64,000 bases of DNA from Microvirga sp. (GTDB lineage Bacteria; Pseudomonadota; Alphaproteobacteria; Rhizobiales; Beijerinckiaceae). The DNA is taken from assembly GCA_031181145.1 (NCBI GenBank), contig JAPSLB010000003.1, positions 94,304-158,303 on the forward strand, given 5' to 3'. The notes below the pieces were generated by a model. The model worked only from the letters and a program-made list of their open reading frames with translations. It made no database searches and was not told the DNA's origin. The position numbers were made by a program, and so were the translations under genes. This document shows, piece after piece, positions 35,278 through 46,371 of the stretch. Numbering within the stretch: position 1 is the stretch's first letter; the number at the start of each line of letters is the position of its first letter.

Positions 35278-36338
35278 GAGCCTGTCTCCGGAACGGGAGC
35301 CCAGATCACCTGGTCGATGCGCGACGCGCCGGCCGCGAGCATCACGAGCCGGTCGAAGCCGAGCGCGATCCCGCTGGCATCGGGCATGTGGCCCAAGGCG
35401 GCCAGGAAATCCTCGTCCACGGGATAGCTTTCTCCGTACACCCGCATCTTCTCACGCATCTCCGCTTCGAACCGCCGGCGCTGCTCGTCCGGGTCGGTGA
35501 GCTCGCCGAAGGCGTTCGCCAGCTCAACGCCGCAGGCATAGAGCTCGAACCGCTCGGCCACGCGCGGATCGCGGGCCGTGGGACGGGCGAGCGCCGCCTC
35601 CGCCACCGGGTACTCGTCGAGGATCGTGGCGCGGCCGAGGCCGAGATGCGGCTCGACCCGCTCCACGATGACGCGGCTGAAGAGGTCCGACCAGGTGTCG
35701 TCCTCGGCCACCCGGATTCCGGCGCCCCGGAGGCTCGCTGCCAGATGGTCGCGATCCGTCGCTCCGCTCTCGTCGATGGACCCGAGCAGGTCGATGCCCG
35801 CGAAACGCCGGAAGGCTTCCGCCACGCTCAGGCGCTCGGGCTCCTGGAAGGGATCCGCCCGCCTGCCCCTGTAGGCGAGGGTGCGGGTGCCCGCCGTCTC
35901 GGCCGCCAGGGCGAGCAGGGCGGCGCAATCCTTCATCAGCGCCTCGTAGCCTTCGCCCGCCCGGTACCATTCGAGCATGGTGAATTCGGGATGGTGCAGG
36001 GGGCCGCGCTCCCGGTTGCGGTAGACATGGGCGAAGCAGGCGATCCGGGTTTCGCCCGCCGCCAGAAGCTTCTTGCAGGCGAATTCCGGCGAGGTGTGAA
36101 GGTAGAGCGGAGTCCGCGATCCGCTCAGGCCGACGGCTTCCGTCGCGAAGGCGTGCAGATGCGCCTCGTTGCCGGGCGAAGTCTGGAGCGTTGCGGTGTC
36201 CACCTCCACGAAACCACGGGCCGCAAAGAAGCCCCGGAACGCCGCCTGGATTCGGTTCCGCCCCAGCAGGAACGGGCGCCGATCCGCATGCACATGCGGC
36301 GTCCACCAGGGTGAGGGGGCAGGCGTGGCGTTTTCCAT
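35274..36338 (-). CDS. epmA: EF-P--(R)-beta-lysine ligase EpmA (GenX/PoxA)
   Basis: 354 aa paralogue of the class II lysyl-tRNA synthetase catalytic domain, without the tRNA anticodon-binding domain. Motif 2 region: [20 protein letters not shown]; motif 3: [15 protein letters not shown]. It ligates beta-lysine to the conserved Lys of EF-P. It is transcribed first, ahead of epmB, and divergent from efp 143 bp away, so the enzyme pair and its substrate protein are adjacent. The hydroxylase EpmC is not in the window. Confidence 0.95.
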   Translation of the reverse strand: MENATPAPSPWWTPHVHADRRPFLLGRNRIQAAFRGFFAARGFVEVDTATLQTSPGNEAHLHAFATEAVGLSGSRTPLYLHTSPEFACKKLLAAGETRIACFAHVYRNRERGPLHHPEFTMLEWYRAGEGYEALMKDCAALLALAAETAGTRTLAYRGRRADPFQEPERLSVAEAFRRFAGIDLLGSIDESGATDRDHLAASLRGAGIRVAEDDTWSDLFSRVIVERVEPHLGLGRATILDEYPVAEAALARPTARDPRVAERFELYACGVELANAFGELTDPDEQRRRFEAEMREKMRVYGESYPVDEDFLAALGHMPDASGIALGFDRLVMLAAGASRIDQVIWAPVPETGS

Positions 36339-36480
36339 CGCGGAGGACTTCCTAACACGTCAGGCTGGCGATTCTCGCCAAGATAGGCTAGTTGCGGCAG
36401 TGAAACCGAATTTCGACGCCGCCGGGGCCGGGCTGCCTGGCCCTGCGGCGCGCCCCTATCTGTCACAAGGAACGCTTCCC

Positions 36481-37047
36481 GTGAAGGTCATCGCCTCCTC
36501 GCTCCGCAAAGGCAACGTCGTCGAAATGGACGGCAAGCTCTATGTCGTGCTCACTGCCCAGAACATCCACCCGGGCAAGGGCACGCCGGTCACACAGCTC
36601 GACATGCGCCGCATCTCCGATGGCGTGAAGGTGTCCGAGCGCTACCGCACCACGGAGCAGGTCGAGCGCGCCTTCGTGGAGGACCGCGAGCACACCTATC
36701 TCTACGAGGACGGCGAAGGCTTCCACTTCATGAATCCCGAGACCTACGAGCAGGTCGCGGTTCCGGCAGACATCATCGGCGACCAGCGGCCCTATCTTCA
36801 GGAAGGCATGGCCGTGATGCTCTCGACCCATAACGGCGTGCCGATCGCCATCGAGCTGCCCGCCCGCGTCACCCTCGAGATCGTCGAGACCGAGCCGGTG
36901 GTGAAGGGTCAGACGGCCTCCTCCTCCTACAAGCCCGCCATGCTCTCCAACGGCGTGCGCACCATGGTGCCGCCGCACATCACCGCAGGCACCCGCGTCG
37001 TGATCATGACGGAAGACGGCTCCTACGTGGAGCGCGCGAAGGACTGA
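36481..37047 (+). CDS. efp: Elongation factor P
   Basis: 188 aa, the standard length. EF-P relieves ribosome stalling at polyproline. The modification site is the Lys at the tip of domain I in [12 protein letters not shown]. The C-terminal signature is [18 protein letters not shown]. The start is GTG 36481 ([19 protein letters not shown]), with AAGGA 8-9 nt upstream. The Lys, together with epmA and epmB next door, indicates beta-lysylation rather than the rhamnose or 5-aminopentanol types. A palindromic repeat half-unit follows the stop. Confidence 0.97.
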   Translation: MKVIASSLRKGNVVEMDGKLYVVLTAQNIHPGKGTPVTQLDMRRISDGVKVSERYRTTEQVERAFVEDREHTYLYEDGEGFHFMNPETYEQVAVPADIIGDQRPYLQEGMAVMLSTHNGVPIAIELPARVTLEIVETEPVVKGQTASSSYKPAMLSNGVRTMVPPHITAGTRVVIMTEDGSYVERAKD

Positions 37048-37063
37048 GATCCTTTTCCCCCGC

Positions 37064-37089
37064 CGTCATGGCCTGTCCCGGCCATGACG
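37064..37089 (+). repeat. Family-2 palindromic half unit
   Basis: CGTCATGGCC-TGTCCC-GGCCATGACG, a perfect 10-bp stem 17 bp after the efp stop. It corresponds to one end of the 90-bp family-2 repeat. It could act as a weak terminator or an mRNA 3' protector. Confidence 0.6.
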
Positions 37090-37182
37090 ATAGGCGCTAC
37101 GAAAACAGATTGAAGGGCAGGGGATTTCGGTGAAGGCTCGCCGGGTTTCCTGCCTTTTCCTTATCCGGAGCAGAATCGTCTC

Positions 37183-38367
37183 ATGAGCAGCGGCCCCTTC
37201 AACCCCGTCAATCCCCTCGTCGCCGATGTCGGCAGCCCTCCGATCCCGGAGGCACAGAGCTGGACCCGACGCTATGACGGATCCTACGGGCCGCTGATCA
37301 ACCTCTCGCAGGCGGTTCCCGGGAATGCGCCCCATGCGAGCTTCCTGGAGCGCCTCGCAGCGGTCGCCGGCGAGGCCGGGACCTCCCAGTACGGGCCCAT
37401 CAACGGGGATGCGGGTCTGAGACAGGCCTACGCGGAGGAGATGTCGCGCCTCTACGAGGGGCGCATCGAGGCGGCCGACACGGCCGTCACGGCCGGATGC
37501 AACATGGCCTTTTTCGTCGCCATGATGCTGCTCGCCCATCGCGGCCAGGCGGTACTCCTGCCGACGCCCTGGTACTTCAATCACCAGATGAGCCTGGACA
37601 TGCTGGGCATCGAGCCGCGTCCGCTGCCGTGCCGGCCGGAGAACGGGTTCGTCCCGCGTATCGAGGATGCGGAGCCCCTGATCGACGAGAAGGTGCGCGC
37701 CATCGTGCTCGTCACGCCCAACAATCCCACCGGGGCCGTCTATCCCGCGCATATCATCGAAGCCTTCGCGGAGCTGTGCCGTCGGCGCGGAATTTATCTC
37801 GTGATCGACGAGACTTATCGGGACTTTCTGCCGCAGGGGATGAACCGCGCTCACGGGCTCTTCACGGGCGAGGCATGGCGGCAGAACGTGATCCAGCTCT
37901 ATTCCTTCTCGAAATCCTATGCGATCCCGGGGCACCGCATGGGGGCCATCACGGCCGATGCCGCGCTCATCGGTGAGATCGCCAAGATTCTCGATTGCGT
38001 CCAGATCTGCGCGCCCCGGGCGGCGCAGGCCGTCCTGCCCTGGGCCATCGAGGCCCTGCGCGACTGGCGGGAGGAGAACCGGGCCGAGATCAACCGGCGT
38101 GCACAGGTTTTTCAAGCGGCGCTCGCAGCACTGCCGGAATGGCGCATCGAATCGCTGGGGGCCTATTTCGCCTACCTGCGGCATCCTTTCGCGGGAGCGA
38201 AAGCACAGGCCGTCGCCGAGAAACTGGCGACCGAGCGCGGCGTATTGTGCCTGCCCGGCAGCTATTTCGGCCCAGGCCAGGAAGGGCACCTTCGCATCGC
38301 CGTCGCCAATGCCGGCGCCGATGTCCTGGCCACACTCACGGAGCGCCTGAAGGGCATGACGCTCTAG
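37183..38367 (+). CDS. Class I/II PLP-dependent aminotransferase
   Basis: 394 aa of fold type I. Substrate and cofactor motifs: ITAGCN-like AVTAGCNMAFFVAM, VLVTPNNPTGAVYP, YLVIDETYRDFL, and the PLP Lys in LYSFSKSYAIPGHRMG with Arg after LRIAV. Resembles aspartate/aromatic-type aminotransferases; the amino donor is not predictable. GGAG precedes ATG 37183. Its stop codon TAG is the inner part of the CTAG that bounds the MITE-like element B, so the element may have replaced the original 3' end. Confidence 0.88.
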   Translation: MSSGPFNPVNPLVADVGSPPIPEAQSWTRRYDGSYGPLINLSQAVPGNAPHASFLERLAAVAGEAGTSQYGPINGDAGLRQAYAEEMSRLYEGRIEAADTAVTAGCNMAFFVAMMLLAHRGQAVLLPTPWYFNHQMSLDMLGIEPRPLPCRPENGFVPRIEDAEPLIDEKVRAIVLVTPNNPTGAVYPAHIIEAFAELCRRRGIYLVIDETYRDFLPQGMNRAHGLFTGEAWRQNVIQLYSFSKSYAIPGHRMGAITADAALIGEIAKILDCVQICAPRAAQAVLPWAIEALRDWREENRAEINRRAQVFQAALAALPEWRIESLGAYFAYLRHPFAGAKAQAVAEKLATERGVLCLPGSYFGPGQEGHLRIAVANAGADVLATLTERLKGMTL

Positions 38368-38483
38368 AACATCGGACCCGGAAGCGGACTCCGCTTCCGG
38401 GCCCCGTCCGATGCTCCCCGTCCTTCAAGCAGCGCATCATCGTGCGCGAAAAACCGGGTCCACTTTTTCGCACGAGGCGCTAG
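38364..38483 (+). mobile_element. CTAG-bounded MITE-like element, copy B
   Basis: 120 bp between CTAGAACATCGGACCC and CACGAGGCGCTAG, same orientation as copy A. The left palindrome GGAAGCGGA/TCCGCTTCC is nearly perfect. The first CTAG supplies the TAG stop of the aminotransferase. Confidence 0.78.
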
Positions 38484-38555
38484 CGCCTCGGGAGAAGGTG
38501 GTCACAATCTGCGTCGGCAACCCTTGGCAGATGCAGGCGGCGGTTGTTACTCTAA

Positions 38556-39719
38556 ATGGAACACCGGCGTTCTGCGAGAATGCCCAAGGATTCAAGTTTG
38601 ACCGTGAAAGCCGATGCGACGACCGAAGTGAGAGATCGACGCGCGGACCCATCTCCTGGGGCCGAAGACGGCTCGTCTTGGTCTTCCCGACATTCGGCCA
38701 CATGGGGCAGGCGAGATGCGAAGCGACGTTCGTCGCGAAGCTACGCGGCCCTCGATCTCGGGACCAACAATTGCCGGCTGCTCATTGCGGAGCCCGCCCA
38801 TTTCGGGTTTCGGGTCACCGACGCCTTCTCGCGAATCGTGCGGCTCGGCGAGGGGCTCGGTCTCGGCAACGCCTTGAGCGAGGACGCCATCGAGCGGACC
38901 ATCGACGCGCTTCGGGTCTGCCGCGACAAGATGATCGCGAAGGGAGTGATCCGCGCGCGGCTCGTGGCGACGGAAGCCTGCCGGCTCGCCGAGAACGGCG
39001 CTTCCTTCATCGAGCGCGTGCGCAGCGATCTCGACCTGGATCTCGAGATCGTCGACCGCAAGACGGAGGCCTATCTGGCCGTGACGGGCTGCGCGGCCCT
39101 GGCCGATCCGAAGGCCCAGTCCGTGATCATTTTCGATATCGGCGGCGGATCGACGGAGATCGCCTGGCTCGACGGCCCGGCTCCTCATGCCTTCGCCGAT
39201 CCATGCAAGCGCATCCGCGCCTGGGATTCGCTGCCCGTCGGCGTCGTGACCCTGGCGGAGCGCCATGGCGGGGTTCACGTGAGCCCCTCGACCTTCGAGG
39301 GCATGGTCGAGGAGGTTTCCGAGCTTCTCATGGATTTCGCCCTCGTGGCGGCGGAGGCGGGACGGGCCAGGAACTTCCATCTCCTCGGCACCTCGGGAAC
39401 CGTGACGACCGTGGGCGGCATTCACTTGGGCCTGGCCCGGTATGACCGGCGAAAGGTCGATGGCATGTGGATGCGCAACGGAGAGATCTCGACAGTGATG
39501 AACCGCCTGCTGCATTCCAATTTCCAGCAGCGGGCCGAAAACCCCTGCATCGGCCGCGAAAGGGCGGATCTGGTTCTGGCGGGCTGTGCCATTCTCGAGG
39601 CGATCCGGAGGGCGTTTCCGTCGGATCGCCTGCGCATCGCCGACCGGGGCCTACGCGAAGGAATTCTGATGAAAATGATGAGAGAGGACAGCGTGTGGCG
39701 GGGGGGAAGCCGACGGTGA
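38556..39719 (+). CDS. Ppx/GppA family phosphatase
   Basis: 387 aa. The ASKHA phosphatase fold begins near residue 65 with [18 protein letters not shown], followed by [13 protein letters not shown], the phosphate-binding [16 protein letters not shown] and [18 protein letters not shown]. Members hydrolyse polyphosphate or pppGpp; which one is not decidable here. The first 60 residues are Arg/Ser-rich and disordered; ATG 38556 and ATG 38580 are both possible and neither has a clear ribosome-binding site. The stop overlaps the rlmE start (GTGA), so they form an operon. Confidence 0.9.
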   Translation: MEHRRSARMPKDSSLTVKADATTEVRDRRADPSPGAEDGSSWSSRHSATWGRRDAKRRSSRSYAALDLGTNNCRLLIAEPAHFGFRVTDAFSRIVRLGEGLGLGNALSEDAIERTIDALRVCRDKMIAKGVIRARLVATEACRLAENGASFIERVRSDLDLDLEIVDRKTEAYLAVTGCAALADPKAQSVIIFDIGGGSTEIAWLDGPAPHAFADPCKRIRAWDSLPVGVVTLAERHGGVHVSPSTFEGMVEEVSELLMDFALVAAEAGRARNFHLLGTSGTVTTVGGIHLGLARYDRRKVDGMWMRNGEISTVMNRLLHSNFQQRAENPCIGRERADLVLAGCAILEAIRRAFPSDRLRIADRGLREGILMKMMREDSVWRGGSRR

Positions 39720-40408
39720 GCACCAAGTCCGGTTCGGGTGTCCGCAACCTCAAGCAGCGCGTGAAGACCGCCAACAAGCGGTCTCTCTCTTCCCAGAAAT
39801 GGCTTGAGCGCCAGCTCAACGATCCTTATGTGGCCCGCGCCAAGCGCGAGGGCTACCGTTCGCGCGCGGCCTTCAAGCTGCTCGAGATCGACGAGAAATA
39901 TCACATTCTCAAGCCCGGGCAGCGGATCGTCGACCTGGGCGCCGCCCCGGGCGGCTGGTCTCAGATCGCCGCGAAGAAGGTGGGGCCGAAAGGCAAGATC
40001 GTCGGCATCGACCTCCTGCCCATCGATCCCATGGCGGGGGTCGAGTTCATCCAGCTCGACTTCCTGGACGAAAGCGCTCCGGGCAAGCTCATCGAGATGC
40101 TGGGCGGGCCCGCGGATGTGGTGATGTCCGACATGGCCGCCAACACCACCGGCCACAAGAAGACCGACCACCTGCGCATCATCGGCCTCGCGGAAGCTGC
40201 GATCTACTTCGCCCGTGAGATCCTGGCGCCAGGCGGTGCTTTTGTCGCCAAGGTGTTCCAGGGCGGCACGGAAAACCAGCTTCTGGCGGACCTCAAGCGC
40301 GACTTCGCCGTGGTGCGCCACGTGAAGCCTGCGGCAAGCCGGGCCGATTCGGCGGAACTCTACGTGCTGGCGACCGGTTTTCGGGGTGCGGCAGACCGGA
40401 CGCCTTAA
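39716..40408 (+). CDS. rlmE: 23S rRNA (uridine-2552-2'-O)-methyltransferase RlmE (FtsJ/RrmJ)
   Basis: 230 aa. SAM-binding motif [18 protein letters not shown]; catalytic-region residues in [18 protein letters not shown] and AKVFQGG complete the K-D-K-E tetrad. It methylates U2552 of 23S rRNA in the A loop. GTG 39716 is chosen because it overlaps the upstream stop by 4 nt and GGGGGGAAG lies 6 nt ahead; GTG 39695 is a longer alternative. A basic N-terminal stretch (residues 10-35) precedes the fold. Confidence 0.93.
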   Translation: MSTKSGSGVRNLKQRVKTANKRSLSSQKWLERQLNDPYVARAKREGYRSRAAFKLLEIDEKYHILKPGQRIVDLGAAPGGWSQIAAKKVGPKGKIVGIDLLPIDPMAGVEFIQLDFLDESAPGKLIEMLGGPADVVMSDMAANTTGHKKTDHLRIIGLAEAAIYFAREILAPGGAFVAKVFQGGTENQLLADLKRDFAVVRHVKPAASRADSAELYVLATGFRGAADRTP

Positions 40409-40455
40409 GCCCCGAGGGGCCCTGCGTGATCGCCGCTGGAGGAAGGACCACGCAC

Positions 40456-41391
40456 ATGACCCCACACAAGATCGGAATCATCGGCCTCGGCAAGATCGCC
40501 CTGGATCAGCACCTGCCCGTAATCCGGGCCAACCCGAATTTCGAGCTGCTGGCGGTGTCGAGCCAGCGTGGAATCGCCCCGGACGATGCGCAGTACACTT
40601 TTCAGGATTACCGCGATCTCCTGGGGCTCAAGGATGTCGAGGCGGTGGCCGTCTGCACGCCCCCGCAGGTCCGGCATGGGATCGCCCGCGAGGCCCTGCT
40701 GGCCGGCAAGAGCGTGCTGCTGGAGAAGCCCCCCGCCGCCACGTTGAGCGAGCTGGAGGATCTCGGACAGATTGCCGAGAGGGTGGGCAAGACCGTCTTC
40801 ACCACCTGGCATTCGCAGTACAACAAGGCTGTCGAGGAGGCGAGGAAGGCGCTTGCCGGCTGGTCCATCAAACGCCTCCAGGTAACCTGGAAGGAGGATG
40901 TGCGCCACTGGCACCCGGGTCAGCAATGGATCTGGGAGCCCGGCGGATTCGGCGTGTTCGATCCTGGCATCAACGCGCTCTCCATCGTCACCCGCATCAT
41001 GCCGGAGCCGGTTTTCATCAAGGCCGCCGAACTGGAATTTCCCGCCAACAGGGACGCGCCGATCGCAGCGACCCTGCAATTTCACACCGCCCATACCGAC
41101 CGCAACCTCCAGGCGGTGTTCGACTGGCGCCAGACCGGCCCGCAGAGCTGGGACATCGAAGTGGAGACGGAGGCGGGCTTCGCGCTCAAGCTCAGGCACG
41201 GCGGCTCCTGCCTCGAGATCGACGGGCGCCTCGTGGTGCAGGAGGAGCCCGCCGAGTATCAGGGCATCTATCGCCGGTTCGACGCGCTCCTCACCATCGG
41301 CCGCTCCGAGGTCGACGACGCCCCGTTCCGCCTCGTGGCCGACGCCTTCATGGTAGGCAGGCGCGTCCAGGTGGACGCGTTCGAGGATTAG
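40456..41391 (+). CDS. Gfo/Idh/MocA oxidoreductase, D-galactose 1-dehydrogenase-like
   Basis: 311 aa. Rossmann motif KIGIIGLGKIALDQHLP, the EKPP motif in VLLEKPPAATLSE, and the substrate region KEDVRHWHPGQQWIWEPGG followed by FGVFDPGINALSIVTRIM. These are characteristic of bacterial D-galactose/L-arabinose 1-dehydrogenases, which make the lactone with NAD(P). ATG 40456 has GGAGGAAGG upstream. No other sugar gene is adjacent, so the pathway is split. It is 47 bp after rlmE in the same direction. Confidence 0.88.
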   Translation: MTPHKIGIIGLGKIALDQHLPVIRANPNFELLAVSSQRGIAPDDAQYTFQDYRDLLGLKDVEAVAVCTPPQVRHGIAREALLAGKSVLLEKPPAATLSELEDLGQIAERVGKTVFTTWHSQYNKAVEEARKALAGWSIKRLQVTWKEDVRHWHPGQQWIWEPGGFGVFDPGINALSIVTRIMPEPVFIKAAELEFPANRDAPIAATLQFHTAHTDRNLQAVFDWRQTGPQSWDIEVETEAGFALKLRHGGSCLEIDGRLVVQEEPAEYQGIYRRFDALLTIGRSEVDDAPFRLVADAFMVGRRVQVDAFED

Positions 41392-41396
41392 GGGAG

Positions 41397-41514
41397 CTAG
41401 CGCATCGTGCGAGGAAGTGGAGCCGTCTTTTCGCCAAGAACGATGCGCGGCTTGTAAGTGGGAGCATCGGATGGGGCCCAAAAGCGGATGCGGCTTCCGG
41501 GTCCGATGCTCTAG
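41397..41514 (-). mobile_element. CTAG-bounded MITE-like element, copy C
   Basis: 118 bp from CTAGCGCATCGTGCGAGG to GTCCGATGCTCTAG, inverted relative to copies A and B. It starts 6 bp after the stop of the galactose dehydrogenase-like gene and is followed after 12 bp by family-2 repeat b. Confidence 0.78.
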
Positions 41515-41526
41515 GCGTCTCACCTT

Positions 41527-41617
41527 GCGTCATCCCCGGCCCTGTACCGGTGATCCCGGTGCGTGAGGCACGGCGCCCTTCCTGATCGGGATGGCCGGGA
41601 CGAGCCCGGCCACGACG
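41527..41617 (+). repeat. Family-2 intergenic palindromic repeat, copy b
   Basis: 91 bp starting GCGTCATCCCCGGCCCTGTA and ending CGAGCCCGGCCACGACG. The right hairpin is ATGGCCGGG-ACGAG-CCCGGCCAC (41591-41613). It aligns with the reverse complement of copy c at 49839-49928. Confidence 0.65.
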
Positions 41618-41630
41618 TTTGAGATGTTCA

Positions 41631-42488
41631 TCAAGCCAAGTGCTTCTTCAGGAAGCCTACCGTGCGGCTCCAGGCGAGATCCGCGGCCTCCTTGTCGTAG
41701 CGCGCGGCGTTGGTGTCGTTGCTGAAGGCGTGGTTCGCGCCCTCGTAGACGTAGAGCTCGTAGGTCTTGCCCGCCTGCTTCAGCGCCGCCTCGTAGGCCG
41801 GGATGCCCGCATTGATGCGCTCGTCCAGCCCGCCGTAATGCAGCATGAGGGCGGCCCGGATCTTCGGCACGTCCTCCGCCTTCGGCTGCCCGCCGTAATA
41901 GGCCACACCCGCGCTGAGGTCCGGCTCGTTCACGGCCAGGTTGTTGACCGCAGCGCCGCCCCAGCAGAAGCCGATGGCGCCGACCTTGCCGTTGCCGTCG
42001 GGGTGCCCTTTGAGATAGGCCGCCGCGGCCTTGCCGTAGGCGATCACGTCCGGTGCCTTGAGCTGTCCGATCATCTCCCGGCCCTTGTCCTCGTCGGCGG
42101 GCGTGCCCCCCATGGGCGAGAGATAATCGAGACCGAGCGCCATGAAGCCTTCGGTCGCCATGCGGCGGGTTACGTCCCTGATGTGCGGGTTGAGGCCCCG
42201 GTTTTCGTGAATGACGATCACCGTCGGCAGTTTTCCCGTCGCGTCCTTCGGCTTCACGAGATAACCCTCGAGTTCCTGGGCTCCGGGAATGTCGACCATC
42301 TCGGCCGTGATGCGCGGGTCGTTCTCATGTACGGCCTGCGCCATGGCATAGTTGTTCTGCAGGATCGGCAGAAGGGCGGTTGCGGCGGCCGTGCTGCCGG
42401 CCAGCGCCGCCAGCTTGTCGAGAAAGGAGCGGCGGCTCATGCCGCCATGGGTGAAGTCGTCGTAGAGGTCTATGATGCGTTGATCCAT
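41631..42488 (-). CDS. Dienelactone hydrolase family protein, probably Tat-exported
   Basis: 285 aa alpha/beta hydrolase. The nucleophile Cys is in IGFCWGGAAVNNLA near residue 170, with ENRGLNPHIRDVTRR upstream and the His in NHAFSNDTNAARY; these match the dienelactone hydrolase family. Residues 15-55 look like a twin-arginine signal: MSRRSFLDKLAALAGSTAA, then a cleavage-like AQA. Some relatives act as carboxymethylenebutenolidases; the substrate here is unknown. ATG 42488 has AGGAGG 5 nt upstream. It follows the MFS gene by 36 bp on the same strand. Confidence 0.88.
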   Translation of the reverse strand: MDQRIIDLYDDFTHGGMSRRSFLDKLAALAGSTAAATALLPILQNNYAMAQAVHENDPRITAEMVDIPGAQELEGYLVKPKDATGKLPTVIVIHENRGLNPHIRDVTRRMATEGFMALGLDYLSPMGGTPADEDKGREMIGQLKAPDVIAYGKAAAAYLKGHPDGNGKVGAIGFCWGGAAVNNLAVNEPDLSAGVAYYGGQPKAEDVPKIRAALMLHYGGLDERINAGIPAYEAALKQAGKTYELYVYEGANHAFSNDTNAARYDKEAADLAWSRTVGFLKKHLA

Positions 42489-42524
42489 GATGGCCTCCTG
42501 GTCCGAGGCCATGGTAACGCAGAT

Positions 42525-43985
42525 CTAGCGGCGTTCGACCTCCTCACCGAGATTTGTAGTGCCGTCGCCGAGGCCTGTCGCAGGCGGCTTCTGCTCCACT
42601 GCCCGATGGCCCGACATCTCCGCGCCCGCGGTGGGTTCGAGACGTACGAAGACGAAACCGGCGAGGGCCGAAACCGCCGCCACGGCCCAGAAGGCCGGGC
42701 CGAAATCCTCCGCGGCGATCTCCGTTCGGCCGTGCCAATGAGCGGTCGCCTCCACCGCGAAGGCGCCGAACGCCACGCCCACGCTCAGCGCCACCTGCTG
42801 AGCCGCGCTCGACAGGCTCGTCGCATGGCTCATGTCGCGCTTCGACACCTCCGCGAAAGCGATGGCGTTGAGGCTCGTGAACTGGAGCGAGCGGAAGCAT
42901 CCGCCGATCAGGAGGATGAGCATGATCAGCCAATGGGGCGTCGAGGACGTGAACAACCCATGGAGGGCGATGAAGGCGGCCCCGATGAAGGCGTTGACGA
43001 TCAGCACGCGCCGAAAGCCGAAGCGTTCCAGGATGCGCTTGGCCATTGTCTTCATGAACAGCGCGCCGACCGCCGCGACGAATGTGAGCGATCCCGAGGC
43101 GACCGGGCTCAGGCCGAAGCCGATCTGGAGCATGAGCGGCAGGAGGAACGGGATCGAGCCGACGCCGACCCGGAACAGCGAGCCGCCGACGACGCTGACG
43201 GCGAAGGTCGGCACTTTGAGAAGGTCGAGCTTCAGGACCGGGTGGGGCGTCCGCTTGGCGTGCCAGACATAGGCCGCCACGCTGACGGCGCCGACGACGA
43301 TGCAGGCGAGGGAGACGGATTCGGGGATCAGGTGGCGCCCGCCGGAGGCCAATCCCAGCATCAGGAGCGCGAGGCCGATGCCCGAGAGCAGGAAGCCCGC
43401 CACATCGAGGGGCGGGGTGTCGTCCTCACGGATGTTCGGAACGTACATCGTGGCGAAGACGATGCCGAGAATGCCGATCGGGATGTTGATGAAGAAGATC
43501 CAGCGCCAATGGAAATAGGTGGTGATGAAGCCGCCGAGGGGCGGGCCGACCACGGGGCCGACGAGGGCGGGGATGGTCAGCAGCGCCAGGGCCTGCACCA
43601 CCTCGTTGCGGGATACGCTGCGGAGGATCACGAGGCGGCCGACCGGCACCATCATGGCCCCGCCCATGCCCTGCACGAAGCGGGCGATGACGAAGCCTTC
43701 CAGGGAATTCGCTCCGGCGCTGGCGAGGGAGCCGGCCATGAACACGCCGATGGCCGCGGTGAAGATGGTCCGGGCGCCGTACTTGTCCGCCATCCAGCCC
43801 GAGATCGGAATGAAGATCGCAAGGCTCACGAGATAGGATGTGAGGGCCAGCTTCAGGGCGATGGGGTCGGTGCCCAGGTCCAGCGCGATCACCGGAAGCG
43901 AGGTGGAAATCACCGTCGAGTCCATGTTCTCCATGAACAGGGCGGTGGCGATGATCAGCGGGAGAATACGAACCTTGCGCAGCAT
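42525..43985 (-). CDS. MFS transporter, DHA2 (EmrB/QacA) family
   Basis: 486 aa with 14 predicted membrane helices, typical of DHA2 drug:proton antiporters. Family motifs: MENMDSTVISTSLPVIALDL in helix 1 (motif D1), MADKYGARTIFTAAIGVFM (motif A) and LTIPALVGPVVGPPLGGFIT (motif C). It probably exports a hydrophobic compound. No membrane-fusion partner or TetR/MarR regulator is adjacent. It is transcribed ahead of the dienelactone hydrolase gene. Confidence 0.9.
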   Translation of the reverse strand: MLRKVRILPLIIATALFMENMDSTVISTSLPVIALDLGTDPIALKLALTSYLVSLAIFIPISGWMADKYGARTIFTAAIGVFMAGSLASAGANSLEGFVIARFVQGMGGAMMVPVGRLVILRSVSRNEVVQALALLTIPALVGPVVGPPLGGFITTYFHWRWIFFINIPIGILGIVFATMYVPNIREDDTPPLDVAGFLLSGIGLALLMLGLASGGRHLIPESVSLACIVVGAVSVAAYVWHAKRTPHPVLKLDLLKVPTFAVSVVGGSLFRVGVGSIPFLLPLMLQIGFGLSPVASGSLTFVAAVGALFMKTMAKRILERFGFRRVLIVNAFIGAAFIALHGLFTSSTPHWLIMLILLIGGCFRSLQFTSLNAIAFAEVSKRDMSHATSLSSAAQQVALSVGVAFGAFAVEATAHWHGRTEIAAEDFGPAFWAVAAVSALAGFVFVRLEPTAGAEMSGHRAVEQKPPATGLGDGTTNLGEEVERR

Positions 43986-44010
43986 GACCTTTGGGACTTA
44001 GCGCCCTTAG

Positions 44011-45654
<1,644 letters not shown>

Positions 45655-45675
45655 GATCAACCCGAGTTCCGCCCC

Positions 45676-46107
45676 ATGAGCGTCACCGCCGTCCTCCTGC
45701 CCGTCTTCGTCCAGGTCGGGCTCACCTTCCTGCTGCTTCTCCGGCTCGGGAGTTCCCGCATCGCGGCCCTCCGCAGGGGGGAGGTGAAAACGGGCGACAT
45801 CGCTCTGGGCGAGCGCAACTGGCCAAAGCGGGTCCTTCAGCTCCAGAACGCGTTTCACAACCAGTTCGAGCTGCCGGTGCTGTTCTATGTTCTGGCGGCC
45901 CTCGCATTGGTCACCCGCAAGGCGGACATGCTCTTCGTGGTGATGGCGTGGATGTTCGTGGCGACCCGGCTGGTTCATGCCTATATCCACACCACGTCCA
46001 ACAGGGTGATCCGGCGCTTTCAGGCCTTCGTGGCCGGCGTGCTGATCCTGGCCGCCATGTGGATCGTCTTCGGCCTCCGGATCTTCTTTGCGGAGGCCGC
46101 CATTTGA
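45676..46107 (+). CDS. MAPEG family membrane protein
   Basis: 143 aa, four membrane helices. The second-helix region contains LGERNWPKRVLQLQNAFHNQFELPVLFYVL, whose NxxxNQFELPxLFY pattern is that of the bacterial MAPEG group (relatives of microsomal glutathione transferase). The enzymatic role in bacteria is mostly unproven. It starts 21 bp after guaB in the same direction. The 264 bp after it hold no supported gene. Confidence 0.85.
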   Translation: MSVTAVLLPVFVQVGLTFLLLLRLGSSRIAALRRGEVKTGDIALGERNWPKRVLQLQNAFHNQFELPVLFYVLAALALVTRKADMLFVVMAWMFVATRLVHAYIHTTSNRVIRRFQAFVAGVLILAAMWIVFGLRIFFAEAAI

Positions 46108-46371
46108 AAGGCGGGATGAGCGGCATCGCCCGTGCCGCCGCGTCCGCTCGGTAACGCTTGCCGCTTTCGAGCCGGGTCGTGGCGTCGATCGGCGCGCAGG
46201 CGGCGATCGCCAGGGCAGGCCGAGGGCCGAGAGGCGGGACAGGATCGGCACCGTCAGAAGCTCCAAGAGAATCGCGCGGAATGCACGTGGTTCTCGAATT
46301 CGCTTCTGAACGTGTCGGAGAACAGGAAACAACATGTCGCTATCGCGGCCAAGCTTGAGCGTGCTTATTCG

